A stretch of DNA of 64,000 nucleotides. Origin: JAGSPQ01 sp038206395. Lineage in GTDB: Bacteria > Myxococcota > Myxococcia > Myxococcales > Myxococcaceae. Of the stretch, positions 1-8,800 are shown piece by piece. The notes beneath the pieces were generated by a model. The model made no database searches. It had not been told where the DNA came from and saw only the letters and a list, made by a program, of their open reading frames with translations. The stretch covers positions 129,380 to 193,379 of the forward strand of contig JBBRAX010000007.1 in NCBI GenBank assembly GCA_038206395.1, written 5' to 3'. The translations under genes and the position numbers were made by a program. Position 1 is the first letter of the stretch; each line of letters starts with the position of its first letter.

Positions 1-791
1 ACTTCCGCCGCCACGCGGTCTTCGTTCGCCCCTTCCGCCCGCAGCCGCGACACTTCTGCCTGGAGCTTCGTCAGGTAGTCCGCCAGCGCCTGCACCTGCG
101 CCCGCGGCATCAGCTCTCCGTGGCCCGGCACCACCTGCTCGAAGTCGAGCGTCATCAGGTTCGGCAGCGTTTGGCTCAGCGCGAGAATGCTGCCGCCATA
201 TTCCGGGTCGCAGTAGGGCTCGAACCCGTTGTTGATGAGGTCCCCGGCCACTAGCAATTTTCGGCCGGGCAGCAGCGCCACCAGGTCGCCGTCGGTGTGG
301 CCGCTGCCCATCGACAGCACCTGCACTTCTTCGCCATCGAGCACCAACCGCACCTCGCGCTCGACCTCGACGTACGGCGCCCGAATGCCTTCTGCCTCGA
401 GCCGCTTCCGCGCATTCGGGTGCACGAGCACCACCGCCGCGTCTTGAAAGAGCCCCAACCCTCCGGCGTGATCGAAGTGCGCGTGGGTCAGCACGATGCG
501 GCGCACCTTCCGCGCAAGCTCGACCTCGACCTCGTTGCGCAACGTGCGGCTGAACTCGGCAAACTTGGTGTCGACCATCAACACCTCGCCCCGCCCGTGC
601 AGCAGCGCCGCCACGTTTCCGCCGCCGCCCAGCAGCAGCTTCAGCCGCGCGTCGTAGCTGCGCGGCGTGACGTGAAGGAACCAGCCCGTGCCGCACCCGG
701 TGAGCAGCGCACACATGCCCATCACCAGCGCCGCCCAATGCTTGTGTTGTCCAGACTGGAGCGGAACAATCGCTGCCGTGTCCTTGCCCAC
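1..791 (-). CDS. MBL-fold metallo-hydrolase lipoprotein (3' end beyond window)
   Basis: The gene runs off the left edge, so the C-terminus is missing. The visible protein has the metallo-beta-lactamase fold signatures in order: THAHFDHAGG (the HxHxDH zinc site), then SGHTDGDL, VAGDL and VPGHGEL, which supply further metal ligands. A hydrophobic stretch ending LLTGC suggests export as a lipoprotein. The GTG start at 791 was chosen because AGGAGG lies six bases upstream. GTG 725 or ATG 722 are alternatives, but they leave a very short signal peptide. The 5' end overlaps that of the divergent HD-GYP gene. Zinc-dependent hydrolase chemistry is expected from the family; the substrate cannot be told. 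Confidence 0.85.
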   Translation of the reverse strand, partial: MGKDTAAIVPLQSGQHKHWAALVMGMCALLTGCGTGWFLHVTPRSYDARLKLLLGGGGNVAALLHGRGEVLMVDTKFAEFSRTLRNEVEVELARKVRRIVLTHAHFDHAGGLGLFQDAAVVLVHPNARKRLEAEGIRAPYVEVEREVRLVLDGEEVQVLSMGSGHTDGDLVALLPGRKLLVAGDLINNGFEPYCDPEYGGSILALSQTLPNLMTLDFEQVVPGHGELMPRAQVQALADYLTKLQAEVSRLRAEGANEDRVAAE

Positions 792-2286
792 CGAACCCCT
801 CCTGACTCCGTTGCAGCCGACCGAGCGCCGGCTGAGCAAGCTCACTTCGCTGCTCGACGTCGCGAAGGCAATGAACGCCGTCAGGGACCTCGATTCGCTG
901 CTGCCGCTCATCCTCACGGAAGCCGCGCGGGTCGTCGAGGCAGATCGCTGCTCCCTGTTCATTCTCGACCGTGAAAAGGGCGAGCTCTGGTCCCGCGTCG
1001 CCCAGGGCACGCGCAACGAGCTCCGCTTCCCCGTCGGCCAGGGCATCGCCGGCGCCGTCGCCACCACCGGGCAGACCATCAACATCAAAGACGCCTACGA
1101 CGACCCGCGCTTCGCCCGCAGCTTCGACGTCACCAACAACTACCGCACGAAGTCGATTCTCTGCGTGCCGATGCGCGACACCCGCGGCGAGGTCACCGGT
1201 GTCATCCAGGCCCTCAACGCCATCGACGGCTCGTTCGACGCGGAAGACGAAGAGCTGCTGCTCGCCCTCGGTGGCCAGGCCTCGGGCGCGATCGAAAACA
1301 CCCTGCTTCACGAGGAAATCAACAACCTCTTCGAAGGCTTCGTGCAGGCCTCGGTGGTCGCGATCGAGCAGCGCGACCCCACCACCGCCGGCCATTCGGG
1401 CCGCGTCGCCCGCCTGACCGTTGGCCTCGCCCAGAGCACCGAGAACGCGCCCGCCGGCCCGTTTCGCGGCCTCACGTTCTCGTCATCCGAGATTCAAGAG
1501 ATCAACTACGCCTCGCTGCTTCACGACTTCGGCAAGGTCGGCGTGCGCGAGGCAGTGCTGGTGAAGGCCGAGAAGCTCTACCCGCAGGAGCTCGAGGTCT
1601 TGAAGTCGCGCTTCGAGCTCGCGCGCAAAGACCGCCAGCTGCGCAGCTACATGCGCCGCCTCGACGAGATTCGAAAAGGCCGCCCGCTGGCCGAGGTCGA
1701 GGCTGAAGAGATTGCCCGCCTCGCCAAAGACGAAGGCGAGCTCGACGAGTTCTTCGCCTTCATCCTCCAGTGCAACCGCCCCACTGTGCTCGCCCAGGGA
1801 GGCTTCGAGCGGCTCAAGGGGCTCAGCGAACAGACCTTCACCGACTCGCGCGAGAAGCCCCACGCCCTGCTTTCCGAGCAGGAAGTGCAGGTGCTCTCGA
1901 TTACCCGCGGCTCGCTGTCGGCGGCCGAGCGGCTCGAGATCGAGTCGCACGTCACCCACACCTTCAACTTCCTGAACAAGATTCCGTGGACGCGCTCGCT
2001 GCGCTCGGTGCCGGCGATCGCCTATGCCCACCACGAGAAGCTCGACGGCAAGGGCTACCCGAAGCTGAAGAAGGCGCCCGAGATTCCGGTGCAGTCGAAG
2101 ATGATGGCGATCTCGGACATCTATGACGCGCTCACCGCCAGCGACCGCCCGTACAAGAAGGCAGTGCCGCACGTGATGGCGCTCGACATCCTGAAGAGCG
2201 AGGCCGACAAGGGCCAGCTCGACAAGGACCTCTTCACCATCTTCGTCGAGGCCGATGTTCCCGGCCGCGCGCTGAAGAAGGCGTAG
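778..2286 (+). CDS. GAF domain / HD-GYP domain signalling protein
   Basis: This is a cytoplasmic protein of about 502 residues with an N-terminal GAF sensor domain (roughly residues 25-185) and a C-terminal HD-GYP domain. HD-GYP proteins usually hydrolyse cyclic di-GMP. The metal site is visible as H249-D250 in HDFGK, and the signature HHEKLDGKGYP lies at 418-428, followed by DIYDALTASDRPY. About 168 residues separate the two motifs, roughly 100 more than usual, so a charged helical segment is inserted in the catalytic domain. The GTG start at 778 was preferred because longer versions run antisense through the neighbouring MBL gene; GGAGCGGA lies upstream. Activity is expected because the ligands are intact. 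The GAF ligand is unknown. Confidence 0.88.
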   Translation: MSLPTEPLLTPLQPTERRLSKLTSLLDVAKAMNAVRDLDSLLPLILTEAARVVEADRCSLFILDREKGELWSRVAQGTRNELRFPVGQGIAGAVATTGQTINIKDAYDDPRFARSFDVTNNYRTKSILCVPMRDTRGEVTGVIQALNAIDGSFDAEDEELLLALGGQASGAIENTLLHEEINNLFEGFVQASVVAIEQRDPTTAGHSGRVARLTVGLAQSTENAPAGPFRGLTFSSSEIQEINYASLLHDFGKVGVREAVLVKAEKLYPQELEVLKSRFELARKDRQLRSYMRRLDEIRKGRPLAEVEAEEIARLAKDEGELDEFFAFILQCNRPTVLAQGGFERLKGLSEQTFTDSREKPHALLSEQEVQVLSITRGSLSAAERLEIESHVTHTFNFLNKIPWTRSLRSVPAIAYAHHEKLDGKGYPKLKKAPEIPVQSKMMAISDIYDALTASDRPYKKAVPHVMALDILKSEADKGQLDKDLFTIFVEADVPGRALKKA

Positions 2287-2294
2287 CCAGCCGC

Positions 2295-2323
2295 AAGGCC
2301 ACACAGGCGAGACGCGTGGCCTT
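2295..2323. terminator. Hairpin between convergent genes
   Basis: AAGGCCAC at 2295-2302 and GTGGCCTT at 2316-2323 form a perfect 8-bp stem with a 13-nt loop. The hairpin sits in the 49-bp gap between the ends of the HD-GYP gene and pyruvate kinase. No T-run follows on either strand, so it could act as a bidirectional transcript end, but this is uncertain. Confidence 0.45.
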
Positions 2324-2335
2324 AGATGCCACGAA

Positions 2336-3766
2336 CTACATCGAGATGGTGTGAAGCCGCAGGGAGTTGATCTTCCCCGGCTGGCCAACCGGCGCCCCGA
2401 AGACAATCACCACCCGCTCGCCCTTCTGCGCGAGGCCGCGCGCCAGCAGCTCTTCTTCGACGCGGCGAACCATGGCTTCGGTTTCCTGCATCGGCTCGAG
2501 CACGCGCGGCACCACGCCCCACAGCAGCGAGAGGCGGCGGCGCACTTCCTGGTTCGGGCTGAAAGCGATGATCGGCACTTGCGGCCGGTAGTGCGAGAGC
2601 AGGCGAGCGGTGGTGCCCGAGAGCGTGAAGCCGACGATGAGGCTCGCCCCCGACTCGCGCGCCGCACGGCACGCCACGCCGCACGTCACGTCGGGGAACT
2701 CGGCGGGAATCTTCATCGGCTCGCCGGTGCCGATGCGCGGGAAGCTCTGCCGCATCGCCGATTCGGCCGCGAGCACGATGCGATCCATCATCTCGACGGA
2801 CTCGATCGGGTACTTGCCGCTGGCCGTCTCGCCCGAGAGCATCACCGCGTCCGTGCCGTCGAAGATGGCGTTGGCGACGTCTGACGCTTCCGCGCGGGTC
2901 GGCCGCGGGTGCTCGATCATCGAGTTCAGCATCTGCGTCGCCACGATGACGGGCAGCGCACGCGCGTTCGCCCGGCGAATGATGTCCTTCTGAATCGCCG
3001 GCACTTCTTCCGGAGGAATCTCGACGCCCAGGTCACCGCGCGCCACCATCACGCCATCGGTCTTGTCGAGAATCGCGTCGAGCCGCGCGATCGCCTCGGG
3101 CTTCTCGAGCTTGGCGATGATCGGCACCACCCGGCCCGCAGCCACCATTGCCGCGCGGGTCAAGTCGAGGTCCTGCGGGGTGCGCACGAAAGACAGCCCG
3201 ATGTAGTCGACGCCGTTGTTGATACCGAAGATGAGGTCTTCCTTGTCCTTCGGGGTCAGCGCGTCGGCCCGCAGTGCCACGCCCGGCAGGTTGATGCCTT
3301 TGTTGTTCCGCAGCGGCCCGCCGTGCACGACCTCGGTGCGCACCAGCTTCTGCTTGTCGGTCGACAGCACCTTGAGCTCGAGCAGGCCGTCGTCGAGAAG
3401 AATGCGATCGCCCACGTTCACGTCGGCCGCGAGGTGCGCGTAGGTCGTCGAGACAATCTTCTCGGTGCCGGGCACGGACTCGTCGGTGGTGATGTGAAAC
3501 TCGGTGCCTTCGACGAGCTGGATCTCGCCCTTCTCGAGCCGGCCGGTGCGGATTTTCGGCCCCTGCAGGTCGCCGAGAATGCCCACGCCCTTGCGCACCT
3601 TCAGCGAGGCCGCGCGGATCTTCTCGATCATCTCTTTGTGCTGCGCATGGGTGCCGTGCGAAAAGTTGAGCCGCACCACGTCCATTCCTGCCGCCAACAA
3701 ACGCTCGAGCATCTCGCTGCTGCTGCTCGCCGGGCCCAGAGTACAAACAATTTTCGCGCGTCTCAT
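2336..3766 (-). CDS. pyk: Pyruvate kinase
   Basis: The protein is 476 residues, normal for the family. It converts phosphoenolpyruvate and ADP to pyruvate and ATP in the last step of glycolysis. The N-terminus KIVCTLGPAS, the segment VRLNFSHG, the metal/substrate motif IIAKLEKPEAI with its catalytic Lys, VARGDLGVEIP, and TQMLNSMIEHPRPTRAE are all classical pyruvate kinase signatures. A C-terminal domain of about 115 residues completes the protein. It is transcribed divergently from the ASCH-like gene across a 32-bp gap, so any promoters there must overlap. No truncation is seen. Confidence 0.98.
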   Translation of the reverse strand: MRRAKIVCTLGPASSSSEMLERLLAAGMDVVRLNFSHGTHAQHKEMIEKIRAASLKVRKGVGILGDLQGPKIRTGRLEKGEIQLVEGTEFHITTDESVPGTEKIVSTTYAHLAADVNVGDRILLDDGLLELKVLSTDKQKLVRTEVVHGGPLRNNKGINLPGVALRADALTPKDKEDLIFGINNGVDYIGLSFVRTPQDLDLTRAAMVAAGRVVPIIAKLEKPEAIARLDAILDKTDGVMVARGDLGVEIPPEEVPAIQKDIIRRANARALPVIVATQMLNSMIEHPRPTRAEASDVANAIFDGTDAVMLSGETASGKYPIESVEMMDRIVLAAESAMRQSFPRIGTGEPMKIPAEFPDVTCGVACRAARESGASLIVGFTLSGTTARLLSHYRPQVPIIAFSPNQEVRRRLSLLWGVVPRVLEPMQETEAMVRRVEEELLARGLAQKGERVVIVFGAPVGQPGKINSLRLHTISM

Positions 3767-3798
3767 GTGACTTTCAGGCTTATCAGGTCTGACCCACC

Positions 3799-4389
3799 GT
3801 GCTGCTCTTCAAGAAGCGATTTCATCAGGGCCTCGTCGACGGCTCCGTCACCGTCACCGTCCGCCTGTGGGACAAGCCCCACGTCAAAGTCGGCGGCCGC
3901 TACCGCGTTCACCCCATCGGCGTCATCGAAGTCGACGCCATCGTCCGCGTCACGCTGGGCGCGCTGACCGAGGACGACGCCCGCCGCGCTGGCTTCACCG
4001 GCCTCGCCGAGCTCATCGAGTACGTCGCCAAAGGCCCGCTGACACCCCAGACGCCCATCTTCAGAATCGACCTGCACCACGGCGGCGACGGGGACCGCGT
4101 TCCGCTCGCGCTCGAAGACGACCTCGACGACGACGCCATCGCCACGCTGGTGAAGAAGCTGCAGAAGCTCGACGCGAAGGTCCCGTGGACGAAGGCGACC
4201 CTGTCGCTGATTGCGCGCAAGCCACAGGTGGCTGCCTCGAAGCTGGCCGCGTCCATCGGCCGAGAGACGCTGCCTTTCAAGGTCGACGTGCGGAAGCTCA
4301 AGAAGCTCGGCCTCACCCAGAGCTTCGAGGTCGGCTACGGCATCTCGCCGCGCGGGCAGGCGTTCTTGAAGAAGAAGAAGCGCTGGTAG
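3799..4389 (+). CDS. ASCH/PUA-like domain protein
   Basis: This is a 196-residue soluble protein starting with GTG. The N-terminal half (KKRFHQGLVDGSVTVTVR, then GGRYRVHPIGVIEVDAI and LTEDDARRAGF) resembles ASCH domains, a PUA-related fold associated with RNA binding. The Glu/Asp-rich middle and the Lys-rich C-terminus (ending KKKKRW) are unassigned. It is not in an operon: pyk is divergent on one side and the SprT-like gene converges end-to-end with no gap. The ASCH assignment rests on motif resemblance only, and the RNA-binding role is inferred. Confidence 0.6.
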   Translation: MLLFKKRFHQGLVDGSVTVTVRLWDKPHVKVGGRYRVHPIGVIEVDAIVRVTLGALTEDDARRAGFTGLAELIEYVAKGPLTPQTPIFRIDLHHGGDGDRVPLALEDDLDDDAIATLVKKLQKLDAKVPWTKATLSLIARKPQVAASKLAASIGRETLPFKVDVRKLKKLGLTQSFEVGYGISPRGQAFLKKKKRW

Positions 4390-5181
4390 TCACCGGCCCA
4401 GGAGCTTCGACAGGTGCAGCTTTTCCCAGTTGAGCGCCGCGTCGTACAGCGGGAAGGCCTTCTCGCGGTCTTTGAAGGCCCGTGGGTGGTGCACGTGGCG
4501 GCCGTCGTGCCGCGCGCTGGGGAACAGCTGGTGAAGCATCTCGTGGAAGACGATGTACTCGATGAAGAACAGCGGCACGTCGGGCTTGTCGAGCGCGGGG
4601 TGAATCCGAATCTCGCGTGCCTGGTGGTCGTAGACGCCCAGGCGAATCGACTTCCGCCGCCTGCGGGTCACGCCCCGGCCCCAGCCGATGTTCGCGCGAA
4701 TGCCGTCTTGAAAGTGCGTCTGGTTCAATCGCCGCAAGATGCCGAGCAGGTCGAAGCACTTGCCCTGGGACTTGAGCAGGTCGGGCCGGCGCGTGGCGGC
4801 GCGAATCTTTTCTTCGCAGGCGTGCACGTACGCGTCGATGAGCTGCCCCGCCCGCCGGCGCCCGCGGCCCGCATAGTCGGCCAGCGCCTGCACCACCTCG
4901 TCCGGCGCCTCGAGGAACATGTGGTGCAACCGCAGCGTCAGCTCGCCCTCTTCGCGCTGATAGCTGACCATCGTCGAACGGTTGTCGTTCACCACCAGCC
5001 GGACGCGGGCGCCCAGGTCGGCAGCGATGCGGCGGGCCAGTGCGTCGGCGCGCGGCAACACCTCTTCCTTCGGAGGCGGAGGCACCGAACGCCGCGGCTT
5101 CGGCAGGTCGGGCTTCGCGGCCTCGGCGCGGCGCGCGTTGAAAAGCTCCAGCTGGTACGGCGAGGGCGCGAACACGAACAC
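4390..5181 (-). CDS. SprT-like zinc metallopeptidase-domain protein
   Basis: The protein has 263 residues and a GTG start at 5181. The zinc-binding helix is EYIVFHEMLHQLF, with H213-E214-x2-H217, followed about 13 residues later by the His-rich GRHVHHPRAF. This layout matches SprT/WLM-type metallopeptidases. The preceding segment (IRLGVYDHQAREIRIHPALD) is the strand pair typical of SprT domains. No signal peptide is seen, so it should be cytoplasmic. It follows the YkgJ-like gene by 8 bp, implying one transcript. SprT relatives act on DNA-protein crosslinks or under stress; the specific role here is unknown. Confidence 0.78.
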   Translation of the reverse strand: MFVFAPSPYQLELFNARRAEAAKPDLPKPRRSVPPPPKEEVLPRADALARRIAADLGARVRLVVNDNRSTMVSYQREEGELTLRLHHMFLEAPDEVVQALADYAGRGRRRAGQLIDAYVHACEEKIRAATRRPDLLKSQGKCFDLLGILRRLNQTHFQDGIRANIGWGRGVTRRRRKSIRLGVYDHQAREIRIHPALDKPDVPLFFIEYIVFHEMLHQLFPSARHDGRHVHHPRAFKDREKAFPLYDAALNWEKLHLSKLLGR

Positions 5182-5189
5182 CCTCTAAA

Positions 5190-5762
5190 TCACCGCGGAT
5201 CTTCTCTGTGAAGAGCCTGCTCGCGCCGCCCGTGGTCCTTCGCCTCGGCCTCCAGCGTCTTGCCCAGGGCTTCCAGCGCCTCCCGCGTCGTCCCGAACAT
5301 CGCCCTCAAGCGCTCGAACGAGTCTGATTCTTCCACCGCGAGGCACGCGTGCTCGCCCGCGTGAAGCGCGTCCTCCACCGAGCCGAAGCGGTCGACCTGC
5401 AGACCCCAGTCGCCGTGCGCGCGCACTTCGAACGGGTACAACCGGCAGGCGATGGGGCGCTGCTCCGCCGTGAGCCGGCACCCCGCTGCGCCGTGAAACA
5501 CGCAAGCGCCGTTCTTTCTTCGCAGCGTCAGCCGCCGCGTCTGCGGCCCGAAGTAGTACCGGAACTGCGGGTGCAGCAGCGACCAGCGCGACGCTTCGGC
5601 TTCATCCAGCAGCTCAAATTCGGTGAACTGCGACGCGGGGAGCCCGGTGGCTTCCGTCACCCGTTCGGCGTCGGCCCACGTCAGCGTCGCCAGCTGCTCG
5701 TCTGGCTTCACCTCGCAGCAGCTCGTCCCCAGCACGCGGGGACAGCGGGCACAGACGTTCAA
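5190..5762 (-). CDS. YkgJ-like cysteine-cluster protein
   Basis: This is a small protein of about 190 residues with clustered cysteines: CARCPRVLGTSCC near the N-terminus, then CVFHGAAGCRL and IACRLYPFEV. That pattern fits YkgJ-type putative Zn or Fe-S cluster proteins, whose biochemical role is poorly defined. The frame is open further upstream to a TTG at 5786, but that codon lies inside the terminator stem of the neighbouring operon. TTG at 5762 has GGGAG eight bases upstream and was chosen instead. It is the first gene of a pair with the SprT-like gene. Confidence 0.7.
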   Translation of the reverse strand: MNVCARCPRVLGTSCCEVKPDEQLATLTWADAERVTEATGLPASQFTEFELLDEAEASRWSLLHPQFRYYFGPQTRRLTLRRKNGACVFHGAAGCRLTAEQRPIACRLYPFEVRAHGDWGLQVDRFGSVEDALHAGEHACLAVEESDSFERLRAMFGTTREALEALGKTLEAEAKDHGRREQALHREDPR

Positions 5763-5774
5763 TAGAGGGGCTCC

Positions 5775-5816
5775 CAGAAACGACAACGCCCGGGCACCGC
5801 GTGGGCACCCGGGCGT
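5775..5816 (-). terminator. Terminator of the double-metzincin operon
   Basis: Read on the minus strand, ACGCCCGGG (5816-5808) pairs perfectly with CCCGGGCGT (5794-5786), a 9-bp GC-rich stem. It is followed by the T-rich stretch TGTCGTTTCT. It lies 24 bp beyond the stop of the second metalloprotease and before the downstream minus-strand genes, so it probably ends that transcript. Confidence 0.7.
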
Positions 5817-5839
5817 CGAGGTCTAAGACGAGAGGCGCG

Positions 5840-8800
5840 CTACCAGGCCGTACCGAAGATGTCGTACAGGCCGCGCATGATTTCCAGGCTGCGCACGGTC
5901 TCACGCAGCTGGCCTTCCCACTCGGCGGCAGTGAAGCCATCGACGCGGGTGTTGCTGGCCTTCGCGGTGACGAACTTCGCCGCCTGGGTGTTGGCGCGGT
6001 CGACGAGCAGCACCGACGCCGGGGTGCCGACGTAGATGCTGCCGTTGATCTGCTTCAGGCCCGCGTACACGTAGCCACCGACGAGGTCGGGCAGCTGCTT
6101 CGAGATTTCCGTCGCCACCGCCGCGTTCGTCGGGTCGGGGAAGCTGACCGAGATGTAGTTGTCGGCAGGGGTGAGCGCTTCGCCCGAGCCCAGCTTGTAG
6201 ACCTGGTTGAAGCTGGCGAACTCCTGATTGAAGTTCTCGGTGAAGTACGCCATTCCCAAAACCTGGGTCCAGAAGCGGGTGCCCCACGCCGGGCTGGACT
6301 CGACGGCTTCCATCGTCAGCGCGTTGCCCGAGCCGTCAACCGGAGTCTGGGCAGCAGGCGGGTAGTTGAACCCGAGAATGTAGCGGTCAGCGCGAATCAT
6401 CGTGCCGCCCGTCACCATCGCCGTACCGTCGGGCAGCTTGCTCAGGCCCGCGGTGAGACCCACCTTGTTCTCCGTCCACACGTCGCGGAACAGGGGGGCC
6501 AACTCACGATTGAAGGTCGTGTAGTACGGCAGCGAGTACCGCAGCGCGTCCGAGCCACGGTCGACGCCGAGGAAGTTCGTCTCGCTGCTGGTGAGTGCCG
6601 CCAGCGCAAGGCGCTGATCCCAGAAGTGACCGACTTCCGTGATGCGCGTGAAGCCGTCGTACCCGTTGGTGTCGTAGTTCGAGTACATGCTGCGCGCCTT
6701 GCCGCGGGGAACGTAGGCCACGTCCGTGTAGCCGCCGCCCGCTGCCGTCTTCGCGTTCGCGATCAGCGAGGTCTCGGCTTCCGTCGACAGCCGGCCGTTG
6801 TTGGCCTTGTTCGCCGTCAGGTGGACCCAGCGGCCAGCCACCGTCTTGCCGTGGTAGCCAACCGACGGGGTGACCATCTGCCGCATCAGCAGGTTGGTCG
6901 AGTCCATCACCGCCATCGTCCAGTAGTTCTGCCAGATGGGGTCGCCCGCGCCGAAGAACTCGTCCATCTGTTCCTGCGTGAGCTGGTAGGCGCTCTGCGC
7001 GAAGTACAGGTTGAAGAGCCACTGCTGATAGACGTTCGGCAGGTTTGCGAGGTACCGGTTCTTGCTGCCGAGCGCCGAGTTGACGTTGAAGGTGAAACGG
7101 TCGCGGCGGAAGTTGTTCCACACGTACGAGTTCTCGAACCGCTCGACCCACTTGCTGGTCATCTCGTACAGGTCGGCGCCCTGGTCTTGCCGGTTGCACA
7201 TCACGTTCGCGCCGACTTCGTAGTCAGAGCAGAACATGTAGGGGACTTCGACCGGGGCATTGCGGGCGGCGACCTTGATGATGTCGCGCGCACGGTTCCA
7301 GTCGGGCTCCGAGAAGCCGCCCGACGAGAGGTTGAAGTTCTTCAGCTCCTTCTCGATGCGGCTGTACACCGGCTCCATCTCGGACCACTTGCGGAAGCTG
7401 CGGTTGCTCATCCGCTTCAGACCCTGGTCGAGGCCAGCCTCGAACTCCTGGTTCTTGTCGGCGAACATGAACGGCAGCGTCGTGTAGTGAAAACGGTCGG
7501 TGATGTATGAATTCACCGGCGTGTAGTGCTCGACGTTGGCCAGCGGGATTTCGACGTGGGCGCCGCGGATCAACAGCTTCTTCGCCAGGTTGTCCGTGTC
7601 GACGCCGTAGTTCGGGCTGTCGTAGTCGTTGCGGATGTCGTTGAACACTTCGACCCAGCCCGGCTCGAAGCCGCCCGAGTAGGCGAACAGAATCGCCGCG
7701 TCGTCGTACTTGCCAATGCCGTGGATACTGGCGTTCATGCGCGCGCCGTAGTCCATGATCGACGAGTACGTGTACTCGTACATGCCGTCGTCGATCTGCT
7801 TCTGGTTCGGCTTCGACGCGTCCTGGAGGTTCTGCGGCGTCACCGGCAACACGCGCTTGCCACCGACCATCACGCCGACGGTGTCCTTGCGCATGTTCCA
7901 GTACGGCTCGAGGTAGTTCAGCGCGTCGGCCGAACCGATGAAGTTGTGCATCAGGCCGACCGTGTGGCCGACCTCGTGCTCGCCCACCGAACGGTACGCG
8001 TCGCGGCGGAGGTCATCCCAGACTTCCTTGCGGGCCAGGGGCTTCGCCTCGGCCGGCGTGCACTTGGCGGTGTCGACGCAGCCTGCGTGACCCTTCGTGG
8101 TGAGCTCGGCGAACTTGGCGTCGTAGACCTTCTTCTTCGCCTTCGCGATGCTGAGGTAATCGTCGTCGAAGAACTCGAGATTGAACTCGCAGCCGATTTC
8201 CGGCTGGGGCTTCTTCGCGAGGCTCTTCTTGTAGTTGGTCAACGGGTCGGTGCCGAGCATCGTCTGCAGGGCGACCTGGCGGTAGAAGCTGCTGTCGCTG
8301 CTCAGCTTCGCCTGGAAGGCCTTGTTCGGGATGCTGCTCATTACCGCCGCGCGAACCTCAGGCAGGTTGATGAGCTCGCTCTCGAGACCCGGGTTGCCAG
8401 AGATCAGCTTCTCGACGATGGCCTTGCGGTCTTGCTTGCGCAGGGGCAGGTGGCCGACGTTCTTGTAGTTCTCGAGCTTCGCCGCGAGCTCACCCTGGGG
8501 CTTGAAGAAGCTACCCATCGGGCGGGTGCTGTCAGAGATTAGCGGCTGCTGCGAGTTCCACGGCCCATTCGCTGGGCGGCGGGGGTCAGTCGCGTTCAGG
8601 TTGTCGAACACGTAGTCCTTGATGTCCTTGCCGACCGTGAAGTCGGCCAGCGACACCTCGCCGTTGAGGACGTCGAGCGTCTGCATCGCAGCGCCCGTCC
8701 ACGTGTCCATGCCCGGCCCGTAGACGTTCGCCACGGCCTGCACGACTTCGCCAGTCTCCGGGTCGGTGGACGACGGGCCGAGGCCGAGGAGGCCGCCCGT

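Noticed and set aside
5786..5786. TTG 5786 as the start of the YkgJ-like gene
   Set aside because: It lies inside a terminator stem and has no ribosome site, while TTG 5762 has GGGAG at good spacing.
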